Shown here: positions 1 through 11,943 of the stretch, piece after piece
How positions within the stretch are numbered: the first letter of the stretch is position 1
How the letters are laid out: the number at the start of each line of letters is the position of its first letter
DNA from: Mytilisepta virgata
Lineage: Eukaryota; Mollusca; Bivalvia; Mytilida; Mytilidae
NCBI GenBank assembly: GCA_028015205.1
Contig: CM051517.1
Span: 44,031,135 to 44,095,134, forward strand
Length of the DNA: 64,000 nt
Direction: 5' to 3'
Made by a program: the position numbers and the translations under genes
Notes under the pieces: model-generated
What the model saw: only the letters and a program-made list of their open reading frames with translations
Database searches by the model: none
Told to the model about the DNA's origin: nothing

Positions 1-939
1 ACTAGAACAAATTTTACGTGATATTAGTTCTGGGAGAATTTATTTCATAAGCTAATTTAAATGAAAATCATTCCACAATGTAAATTTTTTCCGTGATTTA
101 CCTGGTGAAATGTGTTCCACTGATTATGAAATTTGTCCCTTGCCTGGTGAAATAAGTTACATATTGTAACATTTAAATGTTCCTTTTCCTGGTGAAATTT
201 GTTCCATATTGTGACATGTGTTGCACTGGTTAAACTGATTTGTTTTCATGCAATTAAATGCAATGAATGTGTTTAAACTTACCTTTTGTGTTAACATCAT
301 CATGGGTGAGCTTGATTATTGTTTACATTGCTTAAATATACAAATTTAAAATGGATCCTAATGAATAGAATGTTCTATGAATTTGTTGTTAACATTAAAA
401 TTAGATTTGTAGTTAATACACATGAAAATTATTCAATTTATTAATAGAATATAAAATTGAAAGGACTTATTGTTGAAATATACTATACTATACTATACTA
501 AAACTGATATATTAATAATGCATATAAATAATGAATGAAGTGTTGTTATTATCAATAAAACAGCTATTGGACAACACAAGTTAATCGTTACTCCAAATCA
601 ATACACAAGAACTAAAAATATGAATCACCCTTAGTCTTAACAAACAATGAATAAATTCATGTTATCTTATCTTGCCCCTATTTGTCTTGTTGTCAGAATA
701 GTATAAACACATTTCTGGAACAAATTTCATTTATATTATTATGAAATATGTTCCGGAATAAATTTCATAGGTATTGTCATGAAATATGTACCGGAATAAA
801 TTTCACGCTGGAACATCTTTCATGTGAAAAGTGTTCCATTGGAACAAATTTCATGTGAAAAAATGTTCATTTGGTACAAATTTCACAAAACAAAAGTTCC
901 ACTGGAACTTTTTTCACACCGGAACAAATTTGTTGTTAC
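1..939. repeat. Array of short alternating inverted motifs; no gene
   Basis: No coding signal is visible. Two clusters (about 60-230 and 715-935) contain many copies of a 12-15 base motif of the type GGAACAAATTTCAT, alternating with its inverted form (ATGAAATATGTTCC), plus a variant CCTGGTGAAAT. About ten copies occur within 220 bases of the second cluster. The rest is AT-rich with a short TATAC run near 480-500. The array ends where the duplicated block begins. It could be a degenerate terminal region of a DNA transposon or a local minisatellite. Confidence 0.55.
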
Positions 940-2405
940 ACTCACTGTCAACGATCTATTGAATAGTGTTCTATTTCGCAGTGTTGGTAGCATGATGTTT
1001 TCCCTAGATTATGCACCAAAACGCCTGTCCGCAAAACGACAAGAAATGTGCTTTCTTTTTCATTATAACTGATAAGAACATATACATTTTCCTTGCTTTT
1101 CTGTTTCTCAGACTCGTACAAATAAACCATTTGTAAACTGTATATTTTCCGACACTGTACATAAATATGGAAATATGTGACGTGCGGGCATTCAGTATCC
1201 GATGAATACAATAAAATTACCAATTTAAGGATGTATTCTTATGATATTTCAGTCTCGTTGAAAGCTCGTTCGAGAATTATTTCCTAAACATGTGATACAA
1301 GTGGAAAATATTAATGAATTTAAAAAATATTATAATCCAACTAACCTCTGTGAAAAAATTATTTACTTACAATAAGTAGTTTTTGAATAATAAAATTTTC
1401 AAATTGTATAACCAATCTGGTCAGTGTCATCAGCCAAAATGTTGAGAAACTGGGTGAGGGGGAAAAACAAATTATTTTACCAAAAGCATATACATCCCAT
1501 ATCAATTTTTTTCTTTTTAAAAATCATTGATATGTATTTTTTCAATCATTTATAACAAATTCTAAAAAAATGAGAAAAACCCCAACTTTACTAAACTGAT
1601 TCATGGTCATTTCAGACAATAAATGACATTTACGCAATGTTGTAAACACTTTCCATAAACAAATATTGAAGTTTTGGAGATATGCTGTTCACATTCTGGA
1701 GAATATCACTTCTCATTCATTATACTAACAATGATTTTATTTTCGCAACATCATAACACATGATTTTTTGAATAATACCTTTTGAACATTAAAATAACCA
1801 CATCGGAAGGTCTGCTCTCGTTAGAAACAAAAAATGCCACTAAAGCGACGATGTTTAGGGTAAAGTCTAGAAGCCAAAAATACAATTCGAAAAGGCGAAT
1901 TATTCATGAAACAGAAACATAGAGAACAAATACCATAATAGTACATAGCAATCAAAAGAGAAAAAAAACAAGGCGGGCAAAACAAAAACAGGGGTTTTAT
2001 CCAGGGTTATTGGGAAGGGTTGTTTTTGGCCTATTTTGGGAAAAATTTTGGTCAATTAGAATTAAAATTAGATGTGTATGTTAACATTTTTGGAAATTCC
2101 GCATGATTTTAAAATAATTTCCATTGGGAATGGGTCCTTTTACCGGACCCAGCTGAATGGTAGAAAAATCCATGAAAAACTAAAGTATCTGCTACAATGT
2201 GTTGACGTTCGAAATGTAACTTTAACAACGAAATCTCCTTTTTATTAAGAACAAAACATTATTGTACAAGTTTTCAATACCGATACACGCTTGAACTTTC
2301 TGTTCACATAAAATATCATTGTGTTGTGAGAAAAATTTCTATATTCCATTTCTTTTATTAACGAATACTCATTAATTGTGAATACCGAATTTATTTCTAT
2401 TTCAG

Positions 2406-3344
2406 AAATTTTAGAAACTACAAAGCCACCATCAACAACAAAAGCAATTTCAACCACAGCGAAAGAATATCCACCATACGAAGTTTATGGTGACAGGAGA
2501 AAACTACCAAAGCAAAGAAATAGAAATCAAGGAAGAGGTAAGTTTGACGTTTTTCTGTACGAGATATCCATGATAAAATTCCGATTCAAAGAGGACCATT
2601 GCGAGGGTGGTGTCATGTATATATCCTTGTACAACTAGATCCTGTATTTTTTTAAATTCACAGTATAATGTAATTTCTTCAGTTTACATTGGAGACTAGA
2701 TTTTTTTCGCGGATCTAAAGTTTTTCAGTTTTAAATATGAGTTGCGTTTTTTGATGTCGCAAGGAACGAAATAATTTGAAAAACGCCATTTGGGCTTAGG
2801 TGAAAGTTGCATAATATAGCGAACTCAGTTCCGAAATATAAAAGCTGAGTTAGCTTCCACTTTAAGAACATATTGGTCAAATGGATGGATGAATTATTGT
2901 TTAACTTTCAGTTAACAACCATTAGGTGCATATCAGGACGAGAACATGTTGATATGATTTGAATATGATCCTTGCTTTCTACTAGACCGACACGCTGAGC
3001 CGGATTTTTAATGGGCTAGCTTACGAGGTAGCTGTCCGCAGGAAGACATATCAGCACACTCGGACACATTATACTGACACCGAGCCAACCAGTCCTTTGC
3101 TCTTACTCCTAGATGCCGCAAGCTTGGCGGAGAAGCAGCAAATACCAGTTCTAATGTCTTTGGTTCGACGCGGCTGGGCACGCTACCACGAGACCGCCGA
3201 GGCGGTTGATTGGTCAAATGTAATGAAAAAATCATTAGCTACTGTGACCTGCTTCGGTTTCAACTACGTTGAAACACATGTTTTCCATAATTTTGCAATA
3301 CATTAAAAAAAGAAGACAAGTACGGAGAACAATGCAAAATCAAC

Positions 3345-3378
<34 letters not shown>

Positions 3379-3927
3379 AAAAACCCAACATCACACTGTT
3401 TGACAAAAAATAACGAAAAATACAAATGTAAAAAAAAAACAGATTTAGCATGGTCGGACTGTTAGACACTTATGAATGACAAGTTTTATGTATCCTTCAA
3501 ATCTAACCCTTAACTATTCTGACCATAGGTTAGGTGGTAAAGGTCAATACAGTATGGCAATTATAAAGGTGGTTATTAAGTAGAACAATAAAGGGGGACA
3601 ATACATAATTCAAAAAATGTATTCATACTTAACTCGAATTTAGTGTATATAAGTACTACCAGCTATCCACATTCGGTTGCACAGCTCAACAAAATAATCA
3701 AAAATAGAACGCTTCCATGTAGATGTAATGATATAACATTTAGTATCGTCTTGTTTTTGGAGAGAAAATAAAGAACAGTGCAATGGAAGTACATTTATGT
3801 TATAATTATCTATATTTTTTCAGGGAAAGAATATAAATACAGACCAAGAAATTCAGGACTAATGCCACCTTTGAACCTGACACTTTCATTAATTATCATT
3901 ATGTTGAAATTTCTTGGCATATCTTAG
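2406..3927 (+). CDS. 3' end of an unidentified gene with GPI-signal-like C-terminus (partial)
   Basis: Two exons, 2406-2537 and 3824-3927, join in phase (132 nt; then 1+104 nt ending in TAG). The acceptors are TTTCAG and TTTTTTCAG; the donor is GAG|GTAAGT. The first encodes a Thr/Pro-rich linker (TTKPPSTTKAISTT), then a basic stretch (DRRKLPKQRNRNQGRG). The second adds KEYKYRPRNSGLMPP and a hydrophobic end (LNLTLSLIIIMLKFLGIS). A Thr-rich stem, a small-residue site near NSG and a hydrophobic C-terminus fit a GPI-attachment signal, so a cell-surface protein is likely. The upstream exons lie outside the window, so the family is unknown; an IgLON/lachesin-like adhesion protein is only one possibility. 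An AATAAA lies near 3940. The penultimate exon is duplicated at 9474-9605. Confidence 0.5.
2881..3212 (-). mobile_element. tRNA-headed SINE, family 1 (minus orientation)
   Basis: Read on the minus strand, it starts with a tRNA-like head (A-box-like CTCGTGGTAGCGTG, then a GTCGAACC B-box-like end), continues through a body shared with 14240-14572 (AACCAAAGACATTA, then a segment containing GCAGGAAGACATATC) and ends in an ATCCATCCAT tail at the low-coordinate end. The two copies are in opposite orientation, as expected of independent retroposition. This copy lies in the intron between the two coding exons of copy A and is absent from copy B. Confidence 0.7.
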
Positions 3928-5494
3928 TTTTTATGGTGTAATAAATACATGTTCAGATATTTAATACAGTAATTTAGAGAATGGAGTTTTGCAACAGGCC
4001 CCTGAAATTCAGGGATTAACTTCTTATTGGATGTGCCAAATGGGGCTTAAGATTTATGAAGACATTTTTTAAAATTATATATAATTGCAATTAATATTCA
4101 TAATTATAAAAAATATAGAAATACGTGAATATATTAGATTATGAAAATCAGAGCTAATTGCAAATATAAAAACGAGGTTACTTTCTAATCTTATATAATA
4201 TCAGTGATTTCTTTAAAAAATATAGGTTCCTTCCAATATTGAGGCATTCTTTATACATTGCTGTATAAATTTCAAATACCAACAGTAATAAAATTTTATG
4301 TAAAACTATATAACACCGTGTTGTTACCATGGCTTTTCATTATTTCACATATATATACATTGTAACTTGATGGAAATGTTACTATGATATAAACATATCC
4401 ATTGCTTAGATTTAACTTTTAGAAGATTAATTACTTGCTTCTATAATATGTTTGTTAATGTTTTGAGTTTCACTATTTCATAGTTTAAATGCCAGTTTTT
4501 ATGTGCTTCCTAACATTTCATTATTGTATTTATTATTAATGAAGTGATAATTAAAAGGCGATTTCATTTTCGTTTACTCTTTTTGTTCCAAATCATGATG
4601 AATGCTTGAAAATATATTCGTTGTCACTCAGTAATATACAAACCTATAACACTATAGTACCCAAATTGCGACCATTTTCACACATTTTACTGAAATGCAG
4701 TATTTTTACCGCTGTTACACATCTAGTTTTAGCTCTGGTCTTTTATGCTCGTTGTGTATGATGAGTGAATGCAATTTAAACATTAGCACCGTGATGCATG
4801 CATGCATAAATATATTCACACTGGATAACAATAAAATTCCAGGCAGCCAAGTCAATATATATGCAAATAAATTATAACTACATTGTAAAAGTGCATACTC
4901 ACTATCAAATGTACTTTTTCAACATTTTACTGTACCTGAAGATTTATAATAAATAAGTAATTTTCAATTTCCTTATACCTATAATTCAATGTAATAGTAT
5001 ATGAAATGAAGAGAAAAAAATGGTAACACAAAATATGTACACATCTAAAGATTATCAGTGTGAACTCCCAGGTGCTCCGTAAGGCTAAACATTTTCTGCC
5101 CAGTTAACGACATCCGAAACAATATTCATTGGAAAGTGAATATTGTACGACCACAGTCACTTCCAACACATAATCTCTAAATTAAAATACACACTGGCTA
5201 AAAGAGGAGATTTGAAGCCTAACCCCCACCCCACCCCGGCATAAAACTAAAATAAAATATATGATAAAATTTCTTAATTGGCTCTGACACTTACAGAAAT
5301 GCTGAAATTGTAAAAATATCCCAGCCCTGGTTAAGCAAAGAAAGTCATAAACCATTAGTTTCAGAAACTTTTAACTTGTAAAAAGCATTTAGTTTATTAA
5401 TTTTGATTCCTCATATTTAAAGTATATATGAACAGAATTAAACCCGAATAGTGCGAGAATTTAAATAATATATCATTAGAATAGCGAATAGAAA
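3928..5494. other. Intergenic, no gene seen
   Basis: AT-rich sequence after the partial gene. 5040-5460 is the third block of the segmental duplication. No splice-consistent ORF was found. Confidence 0.5.
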
Positions 5495-5870
5495 CACGGA
5501 ATATGTTAAAGAGACAACAACCCGACCCAAGAGCAGACAACAGCTCAAGGCTACCAATGGGTCTTCAACGCAGCGAGAAAATCTCGCACCCGGAGGCGGG
5601 CTTCAGCTGGCCCCTAAACAATAATGCATACTAACTAGTTCATCAAAATGGACGGCACACTAAACTCCGAAACATACAAATGAACCAAAATCCTGACTCG
5701 GGACAGGCGCAAAAATGCAACGAGGTACATGTTTTCGAGATCTCAACCCTCCCCCTATACCTCTGACCAATGTGGAATAAACAAACACACAGCAATACAC
5801 AAAGTAAAACTCAGTTCAAAAGATGTCCGAGTCCGATGTGTTAAAAAAGGTAACATAGGAAACTAACCAA
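5495..5870. repeat. Interspersed repeat, mussel type
   Basis: This segment is less AT-rich than its surroundings and reads like a dispersed repeat (for example CCGACCCAAGAGCAGACAAC, then CACCCGGAGGCGGGCTTCAG). I recognise the style from mussel genomic sequence but cannot name the family. There is no ORF. Confidence 0.4.
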
Positions 5871-5949
5871 AATGACAATAGTCATTATTAATATTTATGA
5901 AACCAGTAGGGTAAAATACGTTAAAAATGCCTTATCTTTATTAGTAAAA

Positions 5950-6419
5950 TGGATGCATTACAGCAGGGCCATTACAGGATTTTGTTCATAATAACCGGGC
6001 CATTACAGGATTTAGTTCATAATAACTGGTTATTACGGCTTTTTCAAAATGGCTGTTTTTTTTCAATTCTCCACTTGGAAATTTAAGGAAGACGCAAACT
6101 AGAACATTTTAAAACATATTTTGAAAAAACTGTCCGAAATTAATCTTTAAAACTATTCTCACAAGTTTTGCTTAGTTGCCATTATATTTGTGCTATTCGG
6201 ATTAATGCAAATGCTATATACATAATGGTTAATAAAAGTATTAAAAATGGGTGTTTTCATAATGGCCCTGTTATATGTTCTCGGTCTGTAATAATGGCCT
6301 TCGGATGCTGTAATGGCCCTCGGCGTTGCCTCAGGCCATTACAGCAATCCTCAGGCCATTATTACAGACCTTGGACATATAACAGGGCCATTATGAAAAC
6401 AGCCATTTGTTTAATACTA
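5950..6419. repeat. Direct repeats followed by a large palindrome
   Basis: Around 5960-6040 there are two direct copies of a unit containing GGGCCATTACAGGATTT followed by TTCATAATAAC. At 6238-6419 lies a near-perfect hairpin: the left arm includes TTTCATAATGGCCCTGTTAT and the right arm its reverse complement, ending in TTAATACT, with the centre near 6325. The ATAATGGCC core is shared by both parts, so they may form one foldback-type element. Confidence 0.6.
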
Positions 6420-7509
6420 TAACAAAGGACTACTAGCAGTTACTGACATGCTAGAGCGAGACCTCAATGGTTAAGTCTTTATCAGCCACAATCCCTTTCG
6501 TTAAGGGTTTAGTATCATGCCATCATTATTTATAGAACATAACCCATATCATTACATTAATTCGATTATTTGGTGTCATAGTAATTTTTAAAGTGCAGAC
6601 ATTGTCTGATATAAAATAAAAGAATAGTTATCAATTACTGAATCAATAGTATCAATAAATATCTATTAAATTTAGCACATTTATGAATCAAAATAAAACC
6701 TTTGATTAGATTATAACTAAATATATCAAAAGATAGTTTAAAGGGGAAATAATCCGAATTTTCCTACAGTGGGACTCCGGCTATTTGGTTATGGTTTATA
6801 ATTTCGTTACAAGCCTGTACGTTATAAAATTAACAAACTCTGCAGTACTTCTTTTATCTGACAAAATAAAGAAAGAGAAAGAGAAAGAGATTTTATTATT
6901 ACTAAACACGGGACCCCCGGGGCATGAGTGTACCGGTATAACATATATACAATAGCACAGAAATAATACAGAAAAAAAGAACAACAAATCACGAATTGCA
7001 CGAAAGGTATGAGTGATTGATACCAATATATTATTATAATTAATAGAATAGTTTTGAAGACATAGTGGGAAGTGACAAAGTGTTTTCTGTTCTTTGCATT
7101 GAAAACGCAAAAATAAAGAAAATAGAAAGAAACCGACGTGTAGTTATTTCCCTTTAATTTATAAAAAAAACTTTAATTCTTTTCATTAAGGTGCAAATTT
7201 GATATTATAATTTTAAAAATTACTTGTTTGTGAATTTTACTTTCAACAGTAAAAATTATTACAAATTATAATTATTTAGTGTGAAGATAAAAATAAAACA
7301 ATGCAAAATATCTATAATAGTAAAATTAGTTTTACAAATTAGTATCGTAAATATAAATTCTAAATTGCTATTTTTTATGTCATGCACATCTTCAATATGA
7401 AATTTCTTCCGAATGCCTACTCAAAGTAGGACTGAGTCTTAGTAAACACACAAAACAGCTAAATCTAAGTATACCTGCTGCATAACCTAATGATCTGCTC
7501 TGGTACCCT
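6420..7509. other. Intergenic, no gene seen
   Basis: AT-rich sequence with simple A/T runs between the palindrome and copy B. The ORFs here are short and lack splice context. Confidence 0.5.
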
Positions 7510-7784
7510 TGTACTCACTGTCAACGATTTTAGTATTCTGGTTCGCAGTGTTTTTGCCTAGATTATGCACCAAAACGCCTGTCCGCAAACGACAAAAAAT
7601 GTGCTTTCTTTTTCATTATAACTGATAAGATTATATACATTTTCCTTGATTTTCTGTTTCTGAGACTCGTACAAATAAACGATTTGTAAAATGTATATTT
7701 TCGGACAATGTACATAAATATTGTATATGTACATAGTATGGAAATATGTGAAGTGCGGGCATTCAGTATCCGATGAATACATAT

Positions 7785-7947
7785 AGATTCTCCTTCAGGT
7801 ACGAGTGAGTTATGGAATTTCTCCACCCGAGATAGTTAAATTTTCGATTTTCAACACGCGAGTCTTTAGCGAGCGTGTTAAAATCTAAAATTTAACTATC
7901 GAGGGTTGAGAAATTCCATAACTCACGAGTAAATTGAAGGAGAATCT
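7785..7947. mobile_element. Palindromic MITE-like insertion
   Basis: The two halves are inverted copies running from AGATTCTCCTTCA to TGAAGGAGAATCT, with arms of about 70 bases (including GAGTTATGGAATTTCTC) and a small inner stem ACACGCGAG/AGCGAGCGTGT. In copy A the matching junction is uninterrupted (GATGAATACA followed by TAAAATTACC), while here those parts are separated by about 370 bases. The hairpin is therefore part of a later insertion. The exact ends and target duplication are unclear. Confidence 0.65.
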
Positions 7948-9473
7948 GTTTCTCCTATGATTTTCGACAAAAATCTCAAGAAAATGTCGTTGCTATGTAG
8001 TTTGTTTACATAGACGTCATTTCGGGACTCTCTAGTTTATCGTTAAAATAAAATATAGAAAAAAGGGCGGTAATTCCCACGTAGAAATTTAATCACCGGG
8101 AAGTGGTTAAAGATATTATGTATTTTTATCCCACCAATTAAACACGTCAAGAATAGTAAAATTACCAATTTAAACTCAAATAATTAAGCCAATCACTTGG
8201 AGCGTGATGCTGATGAAGTTCATTGTATTAGGAGGACGTACCAGTGAATATGGACACTAGTTAACGAGAAATAAGGCTGTTATTCACGATGAACGAAAAA
8301 TAAGAATTTGACCTGCACGTTGCATTTTTTCAATTTGCACGAAACATGGTGAATAATGACCTTCCAGCACGAACACACGTGAAATAAAGGCTGCCAAAAA
8401 CGTTGCACGAAAATAGCTAAATACATTTCGGAATTAAACAAAAAAAGAATTGTTCGATTAAAAATAAATGACAATTTTAGATATATTCAATGAGTCGTTA
8501 ATTTATGTCCACCCGGCGAAAAAAATATACATGTACCTTTATATTGTCTGTGCTTAATCATAGTGATATGGCGTGTGGCATGTAGTTTATTATGTATAGA
8601 TATCTCTTTTCTCAGACAACACTTCAAAGATTCGTATTCTTAATTATTTCATTCTTTTTATATCAGGATTAATAAATATGCGCATGTTTATATATCATGA
8701 CTAAAAGCATTTCCCCAATAAATATTCCGTACACTTGAAATAGATTTCTTGGAAATAATTATACATAACTTCCATTATTTCCGTCAATACATCGTAAATA
8801 CTCATTCGGATAGGATTCCTGTGTTCAGAAAATAAGTGACATTTACGCGATGTTGTAAACACTTTACATAAACAAACGTTGTAGATTTGGAGATATGCAG
8901 TTCACATTCTGGAGAATATCATTATCATTCATTATACTAACAGTGATTTTATTTTCGCAAAATACACATATGTCTAAACTTCTGCATAAATATTCAAAAT
9001 AACATCATCTTGACACATGGTTTTTTTAATCATACCTTTTGAACATTAAAACAACCACATCCATGACATCGGAAGGTCTGTTCTCGTTAGAAACAAAAAA
9101 AGACACTAAAGCGACAATCTAGAAGTCAAAAATACAATTCGAAAAGGCGAATTATTCATGAAACAGAAACAAAGAGAACAAATACGATAATAGTACATAA
9201 CAATCAAAAGAGAAAAAAACAAGGCGGGAAAAACCAAAAATAAAGTATTTGCTACAATGTATTGACGTTCGAAATGTAAGTTTTACAACGAAATCTCCGT
9301 TTATTACGAAAAAAACCAGTATTGTACAAGTTTTCAATACCGATACACGCTTGAACTTTTTGTTCATATAAAATATCATTGTGTTGTGAGAAAAATTAAA
9401 AAATTCTATTTCCCATTTCTTTTATTAACGAATACTCATTAAAGTGGTGAATACCAAATTTATTTCTATTTAG

Positions 9474-9605
9474 AAATTTTAGAAACTACAAAGCCACCAT
9501 CAACAACAAAAGCAATTCCAACCACAGGGAAAGAATATCCACTATACGAAGTTTATGGTGACAGGAGAAAACTACCAAAGCAAAGAAATAGAAATCAAGG
9601 AAGAG
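9474..9605 (+). pseudogene. Duplicated copy of the penultimate exon (copy B)
   Basis: Same length (132 nt) and phase as exon 2406-2537, with an intact donor GAG|GTAAGT. The acceptor has lost one C (TTTAG instead of TTTCAG) but remains usable. It encodes the same linker with a few changes (Ser to Pro, Ala to Gly, Pro to Leu) and no stop. The matching terminal exon is absent, so this is either a dead exon or one spliced to another 3' exon; a candidate lies at 11792-11943. Confidence 0.6.
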
Positions 9606-10107
9606 GTAAGTTTGAAGTTTTTGTGTATGAGATATCCATGATAAAATTCCGATTGAACGAGGACCGTTGGGAGGGTGGTCAAGTATGTGATCTCGAATTT
9701 AGACATATATATCCTTGTAAAACTAGATTCTGTACTTTTTTTTCAAATTCACAGCATAATGTAACTCATTAGTTTACATTGGAGACTAGATTTTTTTCGC
9801 GGATCCAAAGTTTTTTTTAGTTTTGTATGACTTGTGATTTGCATGAACCTTTTGAATTGTGTTTTATAAGAAAGAAAACAATACCACAACAATAAGACAG
9901 AAAGGCGTCTTGCGGGGACACAGAAAAAAATCTACTGGAGATGTAACTAAAAGAATAATAAAAAATACACAGATTCGAACAAGGCAGAATAAAAAATATT
10001 AAACATTATCAGTATGAACTCCCAGGTGCTCCGTAAGGCTAAACATTTTCTGTCCAGTTAACCACATCCGAAACAATATTCATTTGAAGATGATTATCGT
10101 ACGACCA

Positions 10108-10263
10108 CAGTCACTTCATCCTCCCAAGTCAGGGTTTTGTATTCACGTTCGTTCCTAACGAACGTGGATACAAAACTCGTTCCTAGTAACGAACGTGGAT
10201 ACAAAACCGTTCCTAGTAACGAACGTGGATACAAAACCCTGACTTGGGAGGATGCAGTCACTT
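10108..10263. mobile_element. Mutator-like MITE with 9-bp target-site duplication
   Basis: The element occupies 10117-10254 and is flanked by perfect CAGTCACTT repeats (10108-10116 and 10255-10263). Its termini are perfect inverted repeats starting CATCCTCCCAAGTCAGGG. The interior is about three copies of a 29-30 base unit containing CGTTCCTAGTAACGAACG. The paralogous site in copy A (near 5155) is empty, with CAGTCACTT present once, which confirms insertion. The 9-bp duplication is typical of Mutator-like transposons. A relative lies at 58579-58834. Confidence 0.85.
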
Positions 10264-11283
10264 CCAACACACAATCTCTATATTAAAATACACACTGGCT
10301 AAAAGTGGAGATTTGAAGCATAAAAAGACCCCCTCCCCCACGCCCGGCCTAAAACTAAGATAAAATATAATGATAAAATTTCTTAATTGCCTCTGACAGT
10401 TACAGAAATGCTGAAATTTTAAAAATATCTCAGCCCTGGTTATGCATAGAAAGTCATAAAGCATTAGTTTCAGAAATTTTTAATTTGTTATTAAAAAGCA
10501 TTTAGTTCATAAATTTTCTTTCCTCATATTTAAAGTATATGTGAACAGAACTAATTTATAAGAAAATTACATTTTTAGAATTATAGTATATATCACCCTG
10601 AAGAAGTATTGCATGTCACGGTTGCTATATACAGAGGATAGAAATTGTCCTTCAAGTATATTGATTTACAATTCAGATATATCATTCTTTATAATAACTG
10701 AGCTCCATATATATTGGGCCGTATCAATTTAAAAAAAAACTGATAAAAATCTGAAATAAATTATGGGTTGGTCACATACAAATACTACGCTATTTGAAGC
10801 AATTTGTTTTAAATGACTTTGACCTGCCTGAAATTTTATCATTGTTCTGTTGATAGAAGCAAATAGTATTTATTGTTTCATAATTATGGATATTGTTTAT
10901 ATTTGTAATCAATCTTTTTAGTTATTTTTGTTGTAATTAAACTTTAATTGAAATGAGCAATACACATCCAAATGAAATACACACTGTTTTGTAAAACGTA
11001 TCGACATGGAAATATTGACTTAAACTTTAGGTGAGTATGATTTTTAATTATAACATGAAGAATATAAAATATATAAAAAAAAATAAAGCTTATGCTATAC
11101 TCCATTTGAAATTATGGTAAGATACTTTTTATTCATACTAATTGTAAATATTCTATTGTCTGGTTGACGCACACACCATTCACTCCATTTTTAAATTCAG
11201 AATAAAAAGTATATTGTTTTTCGTCTCAATATTTTTCAATATAATTAAAAGACAATAGACGGCCAACATAGCCATGTGCCGAT

Positions 11284-11572
11284 GAAAGGATTGATTGATT
11301 GATTGTTGCTGAACGTCCAGTGGTAAATATTTCATGCTTCTTCAGGACGAGAACCTGTTCAATTTATCAAACAATTCAAATAGGGCTGGGACAGGACACA
11401 AAGGGGAACCAACCGATGAAAGGAATTCAACCAGTTCACCCGACTGGTTTCCTTGTAAACTACATGTACATATTTTGTACTCTATATGTTTGTACTTATA
11501 TATGCTTTCAACCCTTAGGGGTATAATTATGCATTTCTAAATAAAGTTATTATTATTATTATTATATTTCAG
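11284..11572. repeat. SINE-like interspersed repeat with (TTA)n tail
   Basis: Begins with GATTGATTGATTGATTG and a GAACGTCCAGTGGTAA stretch that is the reverse complement of the end of SINE family 1. It ends in AATAAAGTTATTATTATT. Two short overlapping ORFs here are not convincing genes. Confidence 0.45.
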
Positions 11573-11791
11573 TCATTTGTATAAGACTTTCATATCAAAA
11601 CTGACTTTCTGCCAAAATTTCTGTACATTATTTCATTTGGTTGTTCAAATGAAAATAAGTCAAACTTGTCACTTCTTCTATAAATAATATACAAATTAAG
11701 GTTATTTCAATTTGATACAAAATGGGGTAAGACAGTGATCCCTTGTATTTTATGAAGTGCAATTTTTTAATTTTTGTAAAATAAATTCCAG

Positions 11792-11943
11792 GCAAAAAGA
11801 AAATAAAAAGTGCAATGAAAAGTGGATTGCTTTTTTTTGGGGGTATATTTGTCCTCTTTAAGGATTATCTCATCCCAAAAGAAACTGGAATTAAGAGATC
11901 GTTGATACACGAAGGTTTCATACATGGACTTAGAATAGAATAA
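11792..11943 (+). CDS. Candidate alternative terminal exon (speculative)
   Basis: After ATTCCAG, an open frame of 152 nt continues in the phase left by exon 9474-9605 (1+152 nt, ending in TAA). It encodes a basic start (KKKIKSAMKSG), a hydrophobic run (LLFFGGIFVLF) and a polar tail. If spliced, it would give a membrane-spanning rather than GPI-type end. The polypyrimidine tract is weak and the open length could arise by chance. Confidence 0.2.

Larger units (their letters stand above)
940..5460. repeat. Segmental duplication, copy A
   Basis: Three blocks of this interval recur in the same order and orientation at 7510-10560: 940-1232 matches 7513-7786, 1609-2748 matches 8820-9838, and 5040-5460 matches 10005-10560. 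Runs of tens of bases are identical, with scattered substitutions and indels. Copy A holds material missing from copy B: about 190 bases near 1985-2180, and all of 2750-5040 with a SINE and a terminal coding exon. The first block may itself be a dispersed repeat, since a diverged relative lies near 22070-22430. Confidence 0.8.
7510..10560. repeat. Segmental duplication, copy B
   Basis: Collinear with copy A. Relative to A it has two clear insertions: about 370 bases around 7781-8155, containing a long hairpin, and a 138-bp element at 10117-10254 with target-site duplication. It lacks the terminal coding exon of copy A; only about 170 unrelated bases lie between the second and third blocks. 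Confidence 0.8.

Noticed and set aside
824..1223. Overlapping ORFs of 82 and 91 codons
   Set aside because: They lie in repeat sequence that recurs at 7558-7826 with broken frames; no splice context.
3260..3469. Minus-strand ORF with a long Phe run
   Set aside because: Caused by the poly(A) tract at about 3346-3376.
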